A stretch of DNA of 64,000 nucleotides, taken from Augochlora pura (taxonomy: Eukaryota; Arthropoda; Insecta; Hymenoptera; Halictidae). Both the position numbers and the translations under genes were made by a program. The notes below the pieces were generated by a model. The model did no database searches. It saw nothing but the letters and a program-made list of their open reading frames with translations, and was not told where the DNA came from. The DNA is taken from the NCBI RefSeq assembly GCF_028453695.1, contig NC_135774.1, positions 6,014,001 through 6,078,000 on the forward strand, read 5' to 3'. Positions 35,651 to 47,194 of the stretch are shown here, one piece after another; within the stretch, counting starts at the first letter, position 1, and each line of letters begins with the position of its first letter.

Positions 35651-35744
35651 TAAGGAACGTTTTGCACCGTTGTTTCCACCACCATGGTATTATGGCCAAG
35701 GGTAGGGGCAGAGGGTATGGAGGTGCGTGTGAACATATCATATA

Positions 35745-36055
35745 TCATATATTCTCAATATTTCAATGTTTAATTCAATATTGCAATATTTCCATATACT
35801 TTCAATATTTCAATGTTTAATTCAGTACTGCTATATTACAATATTTAATTCAATATTTCAATACACTCAGTATCCAATACCTAATATTCAACAGTCAATA
35901 TTCATGATGCAAAAGTCTGCACTCAAAACTTAATATTCAACATATAATATTCAACATTCAATCATCAATATTTATTATTCAATATTCAATATACAGATTT
36001 AATAAAATGTTGAATATTGAGTACTGTATTTTGAATATAAAACGCTCATCTTTAA
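35745..36055. repeat. GAATATT minisatellite
   Basis: aatatttcaatgtttaattc and aatattcaac units. Confidence 0.7.
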
Positions 36056-36059
36056 ATAT

Positions 36060-36840
36060 CCCTAGTAACTAAAATATTAGCTAAAAACATTACACATAGC
36101 AAGTATTTATTCACCGTGAAATATCAACAAGTTAGAAACAAAAAGTATACACTAAATCACCAATACAATTAGGTGATTTTTAATAGAAATCAAATTAAAT
36201 CCCTTTCGAAATAGCCGGTCACAGAAGAAGTTGCATTAGAGTTCGGTGGTTCGTCGGCAGTGCCGTCCCGATGGGTTGCGACACCCGTCGATAATCCTCG
36301 AAGAAAAAGCTCGTTAAATCCGTCGGGTCCACTCAACATGCTCATTTGCCATTTAACCGGCCGTTTATCAACACCCTCGGCTGCCGACAATGTTCGCGGC
36401 CCGTAACAATTCCATAAATACGGGCCCCGCTGACAAACGCGCGCACTCGATATTGTCTTAATCCAGCCAGATAAATCACGCTTCTCTCTAACGGCGATAT
36501 CGCGGTGGAAAAATCGACGGGCCCCATTTGTTTCAGTCCCATCGACATGCGAGAACTGTTTACCGCGGATTGCGTCATGAATCAAAGGGAATGGTCTCGC
36601 CGTTGTGAGAAACTGCATGAAAAGGCTGCGACTCCCACTTGACCGTTCAAGTATTCAAATATGAGGTATTAGCGTCTCGTTTTAGTGTCTCGCTAAAAGG
36701 TTGCGCCGACGTCGATCGATCAATTATTTGTGCGATTACTCTTTTGTCGTATCAGAGAGCCAACAACTGTGAACGATCGAGTGATAGATGCGAAACTGGT
36801 ATCGTTGGGGGAATGAGACTTTTGACAAACTTCTTTATAC
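36060..36840. other. Unique CpG-rich island
   Basis: A 142-codon minus-strand frame (36618-36190) lacks any sema or other domain motif. It was checked because a sema exon is expected on this strand. Confidence 0.45.
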
Positions 36841-36845
36841 CTTAA

Positions 36846-36865
36846 TCTCTCTCTCTCTCTCTGTG

Positions 36866-36897
<32 letters not shown>

Positions 36898-36958
36898 TCT
36901 CTCTGTGTCTCTCTCTCGCTCTGTCTCTCTCTCTGTCTCTCTCTCTGTCTCTCTCTAT
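36846..36958. repeat. TC microsatellite
   Basis: (TC)n with interspersed tgtctc units. Confidence 0.9.
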
Positions 36959-37029
36959 CATAGTCTGACTACATAATATAATTTTTATGACTTTCCTTTA
37001 ATTGTTATTACTAATTTCTGAATTAGTAA

Positions 37030-37620
37030 AACTTTGAATATTATAACTACTATTCAACAATCAATATTCAATATCAAATATTCAATAATTGTCAATATTC
37101 GAAAGTCAAAATTTAATTCCCAATCTTTAATATTTAATATTCAATATTCAATCTCTAATCTTCGATCTTCCATCTTCAACGTTGAATATTCAATATTGAA
37201 CTGTTAACATTCAATAATCAATATTGAATCTACAATCTTTAATTTTCAATATTCAATTTCCAATTTTTAATGTTCAATACTTAATACTCAATAGTCAATA
37301 TTCTATTTTTAATCTTCAATCTTCAATATTGAATGTTCAATATTGAATATTGAATATCAATTTCTAATCTTTGATCCTTAAGCTTAGATCTTCCATGTTC
37401 AATGTTTAATATGCAATATTCTGTATTGAATAATCAATATTCAATCTTCAATCTTCAATATAAAATATATTTTCCTAATGTGTAAAATATAAAATATATC
37501 TTCTAAATATATTAAATATAAAATATGGATTCCTAAAATATAAAACATATCTCCCTAAAATACGAAACATAAAATATATAATGTATCCGTCTAAAATACA
37601 AAACATAAAACAAAACATTG
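37030..37620. repeat. GAATATT minisatellite
   Basis: Dense array; from 37460 it changes to ctaaaatataaaacata units. Confidence 0.75.
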
Positions 37621-38150
37621 TCCATCCTTGTTACATACCACTCCCTCTATTCTACTCGTAGAATTTTTGTAACAATTAAGCACCCCAACAGTCAGTTATT
37701 GTACGTCACCGCGTAGTTCATTTAGGTCGTCCCTCCGCAATCGAGGATATCCCTGGTACAAAGGAGTGCTCAAAATGGCCATCTTTAGGTCGGACGTGAG
37801 CCTGAATAGTCATACCGGCTAAAGCGTTGAGAAATCGTTAGAGGCACAATAGAGCCGAAACAAAATAGGCGAGGCATTCGGATTGAATAATGCCCAACTA
37901 TATTATACCCGGCGCAGGAACAATCGTGCAACGCACAAAAGATTGTAAATTCTGAGCAGCGGCCGCGACTTCCCGGCTGAATTGAATTGTTCCATTCTTG
38001 CCAAGCATCCACTATATTATCAAGAAACACACTTGGATTTTTGTTCATTAAATTGATCAATTGGTAAACTGTTATTCGGTGTTCTGAACCTGTGGGAAAT
38101 GTTTCTGCGCTTATGAAACTGGCGGCAACGTGGTAACAAATCGTAATTTA
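37620..38150. other. Unique island
   Basis: Non-repetitive, with a 91-codon minus frame and no domain. Confidence 0.4.
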
Positions 38151-38860
38151 TGATGAGTATATTGTTTAGTGAATTTAGGCAGTTTTTTAACAATATTATT
38201 GTATGATTGTTATTATATTATATTATCGGTATTGTTACATTACTAGTATTCTATGTAAGAATTAATTATAATAATATTATATGTACTAACAGTTATATTA
38301 TGTTATTATATTATTTTAATAATGATAGTAATAATTGGTATTGTTATAATAGTATTTAATATGAGTATTATTATATTATTGACATCATATATACTATTAA
38401 TTTTGTTATGTTAATAATAGTAGTAATAATAAGTATTATTATAAGAATATATAAATATTTTGATATATCTGGATTTATATATATACCAATAATTATATTA
38501 TGTTATTGTATTAAGTTTCTGGTATTACTATATTAATATGTATTACTAATATGTATACTATATATTACTAATACTAACAATAATTAGTATTATTGTAAGA
38601 GCATGTATATTATTATACCATATCATAATATATTATGTTACATTACGATATCAGTGTATATTTATAATACTACTAATGATAATTATTATTGTAAGAGTAT
38701 TTAATATGAATTGTATATTGAATATTGCAAATGTTAATGTATATTGAAGATTGAAGATTAAATATTGACTATTGAATATATACTATTAATTATGGAATAT
38801 TTGATATTGAATATTGAAAATTGCACATTAAATATTGAATAGTAGCTATAATATTCATAG
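38150..38860. repeat. ATT-rich DNA and GAATATT block
   Basis: Low-complexity tattattata sequence, then GAATATT units from 38700. Confidence 0.6.
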
Positions 38861-38929
38861 AACCAATAATTGGGATATTTGTAATAACAATTAGAGGAAA
38901 GTCGCAGAAATTATAATTTAGAGTACGAT

Positions 38930-39064
38930 ATAGAAAAAGGGAGGGAGAGAGAGAGATGGGGGGGGGGGGGGGGTAGAAGAGAAAAAGAAAAAAAGATAAG
39001 GATAGATGTAATAAAAAAAAGAGAAAAAAAAAAGAAGAGAAAGGAAAAAGAAAAAAAAAAAAAA

Positions 39065-39096
<32 letters not shown>

Positions 39097-39295
39097 GGAA
39101 TCGAAAGAAAAAACGAAAGAGTGAAAGATCGAGAAAAAATGAAACAGAGAATGAAAAAGAGGGAGAAAGGACAAGAAACAAAGAGAGAGAGAGCTGAAGT
39201 GAGATTGAAAGAGGGAGAGCGAGAGAGGGAGAGAGAGAGAGGGAGAGAGAGAGAGAGATGGAGAGAGAGAGTGAGAGAGAGAATGAGCGAGAAAT
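38930..39295 (+). repeat. Purine-only tract with two poly-G runs
   Basis: About 360 bp of nearly pure A/G on the plus strand. G runs at about 38959-38973 and 39065-39095 (roughly 30 G). Long apparent frames on both strands are low-complexity. Confidence 0.9.
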
Positions 39296-39875
39296 GCCTA
39301 GAAGAGTGTACGCGGCAGGCGGCGCCGAGAATATTGAGCAACAATCGTTCTCTGCTCCCTTCACCCTGCTTCCTTCCCTACTGCCCCCCTCCTCCCCCCG
39401 ATCAGCCGTTGTTTTACAACCCCAGGCGATTCATGGCACTCTCCTTGAGACACTTTCCGGGCCGATTTTCCAGCTCGGCGCCCGATCGCTCTCGTTTCCA
39501 ACCTACTTTCATCCGCGCCGATCTCAAGGCTTCGAAATGTGTCTTTTTTCAGCAAAGCGAGAAAACGATCGCACGCTGCGATCACAGTTCTAAGGAGACG
39601 ATCGATCGTTTGATCGCAGGATCCAGGTCGAAACAGAGACGATTAGATGCCGATTGCCAAGCAGATAACCATGGGCTATCGTTCATCGTTTCGCGGGCTA
39701 CTGCATCTCGGATTGATTAAAACCCAGCGTCGATTGCCGGGCCGCGATGAAAACGCAGTAGAGATCGCCTTGTGTATATTCCCTGTCTCTCTGTGTATGT
39801 CTCTTTGTGTGTTTCCCTCTCAATCTCTCGCTCTCTCTTTTTCTATGTCTGTCTATATCTCTCTATATCTTTATT
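39295..39875. other. Unique CpG-rich island
   Basis: Non-repetitive; ends in a pyrimidine-rich stretch with tctctctgtgtatgtct. Confidence 0.4.
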
Positions 39876-39977
39876 TCATATTAAATCTTGAATATTGAAT
39901 ATTGAAGATATGATATTGAATATGAAGATAGAAGATATAGTATCGAATATTGGATATTTAATATCGAATATTGAATA

Positions 39978-40206
39978 TTAAACCTTTGCACTCGAGTGGC
40001 GCCTCTGAAGCGCCAATGAAAATTGTTATATAATTAACAAAATAATGTTGACACTATTAAAGACCCTCCTGTTAAAAATCGTAACAGTTTTACGAGTCAC
40101 AAGATTCAATCTCACATGCATAAATTATACAAAGTACTATACTACAGCTGGTGAAAATAGCAATTTTGGATCTAAGCTTAAAATGGCTTCGAGTGCAAAG
40201 GGTTAA
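39978..40206. mobile_element. TTAA-flanked MITE G
   Basis: TTAA at both ends. ACCTTTGCACTCGAG and CTTCGAGTGCAAAGGG termini. Hairpin TGGCGC-ctctgaa-GCGCCA (39997-40015) lies 15 bp inside the left end only. Inserted in GAATATT array (39880-39977 and 40207-40325). Confidence 0.82.
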
Positions 40207-40329
40207 AGACTGAAGATTTAATATCGAATATTGGAGATTGAACAGTGAAGATTTAACATTGAGTATTGTATATTGAATATTGAAGCCCGAATATTGAATA
40301 TCAAGAATGACCATTGAATTTGCTATACT

Positions 40330-40790
40330 GGAAATTCGCGTGTCGCAGACAATGCGTACCGACACATGTTACATCTGTCGACGCGAAAAACGTTTCCTCG
40401 TGATTTGTACCGCGTGTGGAAATACCTGACCAATTGTTCGATGGCTCGCAAAACGAGCGATCTGTTTACGCAACGCGGCCGTCGGCCGGCCCCTTTTATT
40501 CCCTCAGTTTTGTCGATAACGCGAGGAGGGCAATCTTCGCCGAGCACCTCGTGGTTGAAATACCGATTCCATGGTCCACCGTAGGGATACATACCTGGAA
40601 CAAAAAGCAGATATCGAAGGTAAACATGGGTAACCGCTTGACCGCCGTATCCGTAACAAGGTACAAGAGTAAACAACTGCCGACGAGGAAAAACAATGGG
40701 AAAGCAGCGCTGGGTAGGTCGTCGGGGGATGAAAAATTAAATACGCGGCGAGCCCTATTATTTGGACACTGGGTATGTTAACCTTCTGTT
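40330..40790. other. Unique CpG-rich island holding recursive splice site 2
   Basis: Non-repetitive DNA around the ratchet-like site at 40589-40615. Frames on both strands cross the region without known domains. Confidence 0.5.
40589..40615 (-). promoter_or_regulatory. Candidate recursive splice (ratchet) site 2
   Basis: On the minus strand the tract CTGCTTTTTGTTCC runs into AG (ends at 40595) and directly into GTATGT (40594-40589). A branch-like TTTAC lies a little upstream. The site sits in a unique, CpG-rich island of the giant plexin intron. An open frame of about 118 codons crosses it but shows no known protein features. Confidence 0.65.
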
Positions 40791-41577
40791 AGCTGGACGT
40801 TTCATTGTACTATATATTTTGTTATATGTTATAATATCTTACGTTATGTTGATCTTGTAATATATGATAAGGTGTGGTGTATAATACGGCATGATAACGT
40901 GTAGTATGTAGGACATAGTATGTAACAAAAAATATTATATAATATTGATATTATATTACTTATTATAATTATGTTATTCATATAGTATATAGTATATAAA
41001 ATATAATAAGGTATTTTATATTATATTGATGTTTTATAGTATACGTTATGTCATTTGGACGTTCTATATACAGAGTTGTCCATCATTGAATTCATATTAT
41101 AATATATATACATTTAATGTGGGTTTTCGAAGGGTTTTGATGATCGAAATGAATTGACTAAATTTGTTTCTCTGTAATTAAGAGATTTATATTATAACCT
41201 ATATTCCTATAACTACAATATATACAATATTTACAAGTTTACCTGTAATTAAGAGAAACGACAATTTAGGTCAACTGTTTGTCTCTCTTTCACGGCTCTG
41301 CTTTTATCAACTATTTTCCTTATAACGATTAATTAATTTTACGTAATCTTTTCTTATCTTAGCACGTGTTCTCTATTTTAATTCTTCTATCTATCTATCT
41401 CCCTCACCACGTGGCCAGCTAGCAGGTTTATCACAGCCGCGCGGGCACCATGTACTGAGCGCGGTAATTTTAAAGAGGGTATATTCTCTTTACATATATA
41501 TATTGTTTATTATTATATCATATCTGTTGTTATTATGTTATTATTATTAATTACTATATATAGGTCGTTAAGACGTC
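40790..41577. other. AT-rich intron DNA
   Basis: Tatatt-rich stretches with a short unique patch at 41240-41470. Ends in a GACGTC unit next to the TTAA element. Nothing coding. Confidence 0.5.
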
Positions 41578-42563
41578 TTAACCCTTTGAGTGCTGAATAC
41601 TTCTTCGCGCGGTATGGATCTCGTTAACGGTGTATGACACTTTATAATATAATATACAATCCAATTACTATTCCGTTGTCTATTACACATTAAATGAAAA
41701 CATTTTTATTGTCAATATATACCGTTTACTCACCTGGTAGAATTGGAAATCCCAGTAATTTAATAATTATAATGTATTTGGATATTCAAAATCAGAAAAT
41801 TAAACAAATCATAAGAAGGATTATACTGGAAGGATTATTCCGGAGTTAAATTTCCTTTTACTCCAGAATTGTTGTCGTTAAATGCATGTAATGTGGGCTT
41901 GAAATCATTTTTCGACCATGATAACGTTGGAAGCACTTCATTCAAGTTAGATCTTTCTAAATTCGAATTTGAATCTAAATCATCCTCATCGGTAGATGTG
42001 CTAAGTATTCTTTGCCGTTTGCTGCTCCTTCTATATCTAACTATTCCATTATTTAGGCTATTTTCTGTATCTTCCGAATCTGATGACAGTAGAACATATT
42101 CGCGTGGTACCTGTATTTCGTCATCATAACTGTCACTTAAATTTGCCGTTTCATCCAAGTCGTCATCGCTGTCGTTTCTTGTAATAATTTCTTTAAAACT
42201 GGCACACATTTTTAAAGTATGAAACAGGGGCGAATATCAATAAGAAAATCACGTGCACTATAAGTTTAATACGACAATATGCCAATGCAACAATTATAAC
42301 TGTACGACGTAACAGAAGAAATGAGTTATCAGAAACCAACTGAAGTGGCGTTTGAAAGAAAATTTTGTTTTTTATCGTTACTAAGCGACGAGGTTTTTTT
42401 TGGCGAGTGTTGCATTGTTCCCTGATCATTTTTTCCAGGCGCGTATTTGCGTTCATAGTCCATACTGATGACATCTGCTGAGCGCGTATTTGCGTCCATA
42501 ATCTATGTATATCGATGGCTTTCGCTGGACGCATATGTGCGTCCATAGCACTTAAAGAGTTAA
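41578..42563 (-). mobile_element. Internally deleted piggyBac-like element (986 bp)
   Basis: TTAA at 41578-41581 and 42560-42563. Termini CCCTTTGAGTGCT and the complement of AGCACTTAAAGAG. Palindrome TGGACGCA-tatg-TGCGTCCA (42526-42545) lies 14 bp inside the end nearest the transposase start. GCGTATTTGCGTCCATA-like subterminal units occur three times between about 42435 and 42545. It encodes only a transposase N-terminus, so it is probably non-autonomous. Confidence 0.8.
41835..42209 (-). pseudogene. piggyBac transposase N-terminal remnant (124 codons)
   Basis: The open frame starts at an ATG and is rich in Asp/Ser/Glu (NDSDDDLDE, SSDSEDTEN, STDEDDLD), with a basic patch YRRSSKRQR near residue 60. 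This is the disordered acidic leader common in piggyBac transposases. It ends with WSKNDFKPTLHAFNDNNSGV, matching the start of the family's core domain (W...F.P....F....SG). A stop follows, and only 257 bp remain before the element's end, so the catalytic Asp region is deleted. The start lies about 350 bp from the element's right end. Whether the leader is still expressed is unknown. Confidence 0.7.
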
Positions 42564-42591
42564 TGACATTCATTTAAGTCCATTTTAGGTC

Positions 42592-42973
42592 TGTAGCGTC
42601 TGCTGGTAACACAATGATTTTCGTGTCGAACCTTAGATGTTTGAAGGAGATGTGTTGTGTAGCGATTTGTAGTGAAAGACTGTCTAGTTCTGTCCGTCGT
42701 CACCTCGGTTTTTTGGTGGTTGGTTGAGAATAATTTTTGGTGGAGAAAAGGAGTACTTTTGTGTCGTGAAGAAACTTGGCTGGTGAGATGTATTCGTTCG
42801 GCGGGGTCATGAATTATAGATGATTGTGCGTTTTGTTAAATTTGTCAAATTACGAGTCATAAAATAATTTGGTCATAAAGCGCTTTCGGAAAACTGAATT
42901 TTAGCTGAACTAATGGTTGGCTACCTGAGGGGGTGGCTAGGCTCGCTTACCCATCGGTGTTGCCGTCGCAACA
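42592..42973 (+). mobile_element. Solo LTR (382 bp) with 5-bp target duplication
   Basis: Starts TGTAGCGTCTGC and ends CGTCGCAACA. Flanked by AGGTC at 42587-42591 and 42974-42978. Related to the fragment at 23816-24350. Inserted in GACGTC repeats, 28 bp from the piggyBac element's end. Confidence 0.82.
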
Positions 42974-43147
42974 AGGTCTTTAAGATGTCTTTTAAAGACG
43001 TTAAAAAGACTTCAAATTTAGGCCATTGTAATACGTCTCAAAGATGTCTCAAAGATCTTAAGTCTATTTTAGGTTTTTAATATGTCTTTTGAGACATTAA
43101 AAGGTAGTCCAATTTCGAGATTACTGTAAGACGTCTTAGTGACGTCG

Positions 43148-43148
<1 letters not shown>
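42974..43148. repeat. GACGTC-core minisatellite
   Basis: aagacgtc, agatgtct and acgtctcaaag units continuing beyond the LTR. Confidence 0.65.
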
Positions 43149-43195
<47 letters not shown>

Positions 43196-43345
43196 AAGAT
43201 AGAAAGGAGAAAAGATTAGAAGATAAGAAGAGAAAGAAAAATTGAAAGATGAAAAGATAGAGATTAAAAGGTAGAGGGAGAGAGAGAGGGGGAGGGAGAG
43301 AGGGGAGGGGGGGAGAGCGAGAGAGAGAGAGAAATTGACATAGAG
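43149..43345 (+). repeat. GA microsatellite and purine tract
   Basis: (GA)n at 43150-43191, then a nearly pure purine stretch to 43345. 43345-43455 is A-rich. Confidence 0.85.
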
Positions 43346-43455
43346 AAAAGGCATAGAGGAAGAGAATGATAGAAGTTACTTAAGAAACAAAAAAACTAAA
43401 AAGCTATAGAAAACAATAAGACAAAAGACGAAGAAAGTTAAAAAAAAAACAAAGG

Positions 43456-43845
43456 GTGAGATACATGTTTCCCAGTTCACGTAAAATCGAAACAACGATT
43501 GAAGCGCAATGTAGCAGCCGCTTGAAAAGTCGATCCCCGCCAGCGAACGTTGAAAGCAATACGGATAATTGCGGATCGAACTATTCGCGTAATTGCTCGC
43601 AGATCGTGTTCACCGGCCTCGCGGCGATTTTACCCCCGATTCCCTCTACCCCCCCCCCCCCCCATCTCTCTCTCTCTCTCTCTATTCCACTCCAACACAT
43701 TCCTCCCTCTATCCTGCCCCTTTCCATTCCTTTTTCCCTGCCGTTCATCCTCGCTTTTCTGCCGCTTGCCAGCCGCGTTTACACGATTAACCGAACGAGA
43801 AAAAGCTCGAGCACAAGCGAGCACCTTGCTTTGGGATAGCGAAGG
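43456..43845. other. Unique island with poly-C and TC runs
   Basis: C run of about 14 near 43650, then (TC)n. Overlapping frames on three registers reflect low complexity, not a gene. Confidence 0.5.
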
Positions 43846-44250
43846 CTAGAAAGGAGCCGAATGGAACCGATAGGAACCTACAGGATTCGAAGGGGGCACG
43901 AGAGAGTCGAAGGAAGCCGATGGGAGCTGTAGGGACACGAAGGGTGCCAATAGGAACCTGAAAGATTCGATGGGAACCTAAAGGATTCGAAGGGAGCAGG
44001 AGAGAGTCCAAGGGAGCCGACAGAAGCCGAAGAGAGACGAAGGGTACTGATAGGAACCCGAAGGATACTAAGGAGGCAGAAGATAGTCGAAGATGGGTGA
44101 AGGGAACCGATAGGAACCTAAAGGATCTGAAGGAAGTCGAAGGGAGCCGATAGAAACCTAAAGAATTCGAAGGAAGTGAAAGGGAGCCGTTAGGAACCTA
44201 AAGGTTCGAAGAAGGCAGAAGAGAGTCGAAGGGATTATCGGTGATTCCGA
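43846..44250. repeat. Minisatellite, unit about 30 bp
   Basis: Tandem variants of the words gaagggagccgata, ggaacctaaaggattc and agagagtcgaagg. GC-richer than other arrays in the window. Confidence 0.85.
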
Positions 44251-44446
44251 CAGAAGAGAGTGTAAAATAATAGACCTCCCCGGTCTACACGCATGCACCC
44301 GCTTCTATCAGCTAATACAGGATTCAATCCGCTTTTTTACTCGCGTCTACATGCTTCAATACGTTTCCATACGCTTCCACTCTCGTATTTATAGGATTCT
44401 ATACGCTTCTACAGAATCCTATACGCTTCTATATGCTTTCTAGGAG

Positions 44447-44724
44447 AAGTCTGGGAACGTCCTATGACTCGTTTATGACATTCGGGACGTCTGTAAGATA
44501 TCTGGTTTATGGTCTTCGGGACGTCTTCAAGACGTCTGATCTATGATATTTGGGACATTTTTAAGACGTCTGGTTTATGATATTCGGGATGTCCTTTAGA
44601 CGTCTGATCTATAATATTCGGGACGTCTTTAAGAAGTCTGATCTGTGACATTTGGGACGTCTTCAAGATGTCTGATCTATGACATTCGGGACGTCTTTAA
44701 GACGTCTGATCTATGGCATTAGGG
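44447..44724. repeat. 34-bp tandem repeat, about 8 copies
   Basis: Unit reads ttcgggacgtctttaag then acgtctgatctatgaca. The ttcggg word recurs at 44481, 44515 and 44549, giving an exact 34-bp period. Contains the GACGTC core, so it links the degenerate GACGTC blocks to a true tandem array. Confidence 0.9.
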
Positions 44725-44975
44725 ACTGGCGGAGGGAGACCAGTCGTTCAGCGGAGGAAGCCGAGTCGAAAGACGGAGGGATCCAAGCGGTCCGGCGGAG
44801 AAAACCGAGTGGACCGACGAAGTGCGCCGAGTGGTCCAGCGGAGGGAGCCGAGCGGTTTCACGATGTTCCCGGGCGACGATCGCGAGGTTAAGCCAGGTC
44901 AGGCCGAGGCGTTCGCCGAGAGAGAGGGTCCAGTGCCCTGAGAACCGTTCCAGCCGATAAAACACACACACACAC

Positions 44976-45024
<49 letters not shown>

Positions 45025-45290
45025 GAGAGAGAGAATCTCCCTCTCCACAGCTTCACTGTGCCCGCTAAGCGAGGATCGACGCGGATACACGTCGCGGAGG
45101 TTACGCCGGGTCAACCGAAACGCCGGACACGAAGGGACGGACGCACGCGAGAAACGAGAATACGTCGCTTCTTCCACTGTCGAAGGATTTCGCGAGACGT
45201 GGCTTTTCAGTTCCGTATAGAATCGAGTTCAATGTCAGATCTTTACTGATTTATTAGAGAGTTATTTTTTAGCTTCTGGCAGCGCATGTC
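44725..45290. other. Unique CpG-rich island with GA run
   Basis: Starts with repeated gtccagcggaggga/agcggaggaagccgag words, (CA)n at about 44963-44979 and (GA)n at 44983-45033. No coding call. Confidence 0.45.
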
Positions 45291-45299
45291 TGCGAGCTG

Positions 45300-45420
45300 T
45301 TTTGTTTCAGAGGTCGAAGAGACGTCCAATTTGGGACGTTTTACAGAAGGCTTAAATACGTCTTAAAGACGTCCCATAACACACGTCTTAAAGATAGCAT
45401 AAGGACGGATTAACAGATTG
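45300..45420. repeat. GACGTC-core minisatellite
   Basis: gagacgtcc, tacgtcttaaagacgtcc units. Confidence 0.6.
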
Positions 45421-45606
45421 ATAATCGACCACTAAAATCTCCACATAGGTAAAAGAATGTAATCAATTAGAACGAAACTAGAAAGTTAATATTTATCATA
45501 GCGGGTGGCATTAGAACTCTTTCACATTCGAAACATTCTAGTCAAAATAAATTTGTTCAAATATTTTACAATAGAAATGAATTTTCAAGATTGGTCAGAA
45601 ATTAGT

Positions 45607-45645
45607 GTCACCCATATTTGGGTGACGCGGCGCCCAACTTGTTAA
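45607..45645. mobile_element. Single end of a TTAA element
   Basis: Perfect hairpin GTCACCCA-tatt-TGGGTGAC (45607-45626), then 15 bp (gcggcgcccaacttg), then TTAA. The layout and the ggcgcc word match MITE I and G ends. The left end is not identified. Confidence 0.45.
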
Positions 45646-45649
45646 AAAT

Positions 45650-47190
45650 TTATCAAAACAGACGTTTTATAAAAATAGCTTGAAGGCTGTTTACATAATA
45701 TATAATTGTATAATAAATTGTGAAATATAATATCTTATATTGTACAATGTTCTGAATCATGGTATTGTATGTTACACAATTTACAATCTGCATATTATAT
45801 AATATTAGATGTTACATTTTTTTGAAATTAGCATACTCTACAAGTTGTATTTATATATTATGTAATATTATATTTCATGTAATTTACAATTTGTGCATAA
45901 TACAATATTGTATATTGTATGGTGTTCTACATTATTTTGTTATATTCTATATCATTTCATAAACAAGAATTCAGATTAAATTCGTCGCACATTTAATTGT
46001 TCAAATACAGTAGCCCACCTAATTCCGTGGCGTATTTTGAAACGGATACACCCCCGGAATATTCGCGCGCTTCTTCCGGCATTTTAGAAATCCTGCCGTC
46101 GGGACAGCGGCCGCATACTCGCCAACATAAATGAATATATCATGCAGCCGGCTCGCGATACTACTCTGTTAACACGTGATAAAATTATCATTAGTCTGGC
46201 CGCCTTCATGTAAATTCATGCTCCCGCGGACTAATTTACAAGGGGCCGAGATACGCGGAATTTATTTCTTTGCCGGGGAAACTTTATCCGGTTACATTTG
46301 AAAACGAAAACATAATTAATCTTGAACGAAGATTTTATTCGCCGGTCTCTGTAGCGATAATTATGAACGCCCCAGTAGCAATTAACAAACTCCGGAGGTG
46401 CCTGATGAAATAATTAAACATTATTCAGCCGGCGTTCGATGCGCATTGAGAACAAATTAGAGATAGTGTTACAGTAGTATGTTGATTAGAGTAGTATGCT
46501 AAAGCATATTCAATTTTTGTACGTTATACACATTATGTGAAATACAATATTCCATAATATTATATATAAATCTGTTGATTAAAATTTACATGAGAAATGT
46601 AAGAAACTTGGTTGAATGAATGCAAACTTTTATTGTATCACGAACTACACCAAAACGACTTCTGTTCCCACGTGGTGTCACCGTAGAAGTGCCGCCACGT
46701 TCTCGCTCGCCCGATCGATGATCCGAATCATTCATTTGTTTCACGAACACAACCATACATTCATGTTCATCTTATTACTAACATTCATACAATCGCACAC
46801 TCTTTCTTACATACCATACACTCTCACCATACTATACACTTACAGAAATTCATTATAGTTTAATTTCAAAATATTATGAATGTAAAAATTATACAATTTA
46901 TGAATTATATAATGTATAATACTTAGGAATTGTATAATATAGAAATACAAATTATATAACATAGAAATCATAAATTATGTAATATGTAAATTCTATATTA
47001 TGTAACATACAAAATTATACAATACATAAATGCAAATTACATATTATGCAATATTGTGCAATATAAAAAATAAAAATTATAGGAAATACAATATTATATA
47101 ATATAGAAATTCAAATTATATAGTATGCAAATTATAAATTATATAACATACGATATCATAGGATATAGGACATTATATAATATGGAATAT
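45650..47190. other. AT-rich DNA and a unique island
   Basis: 45660-45960 AT-rich; 45980-46440 unique and CpG-rich; 46600-46850 unique; 46860-47190 atataaaat-type low complexity. No gene seen. Confidence 0.4.
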
Positions 47191-47194
47191 TACA

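Noticed and set aside
36190..36618. Possible sema-domain exon (142-codon minus frame)
   Set aside because: It lacks plexin sema motifs and has no matching pair of phase-0 splice sites that I could see.
40323..40676. 118-codon minus frame across ratchet site 2 as an alternative plexin exon
   Set aside because: The sequence has no sema, PSI or IPT features; the fused acceptor/donor explains the site better.
41728..41745. CAG followed by GTGAGT on the minus strand as a third ratchet site
   Set aside because: The pyrimidine tract is weak and the site lies inside the piggyBac element, so it is more likely incidental.
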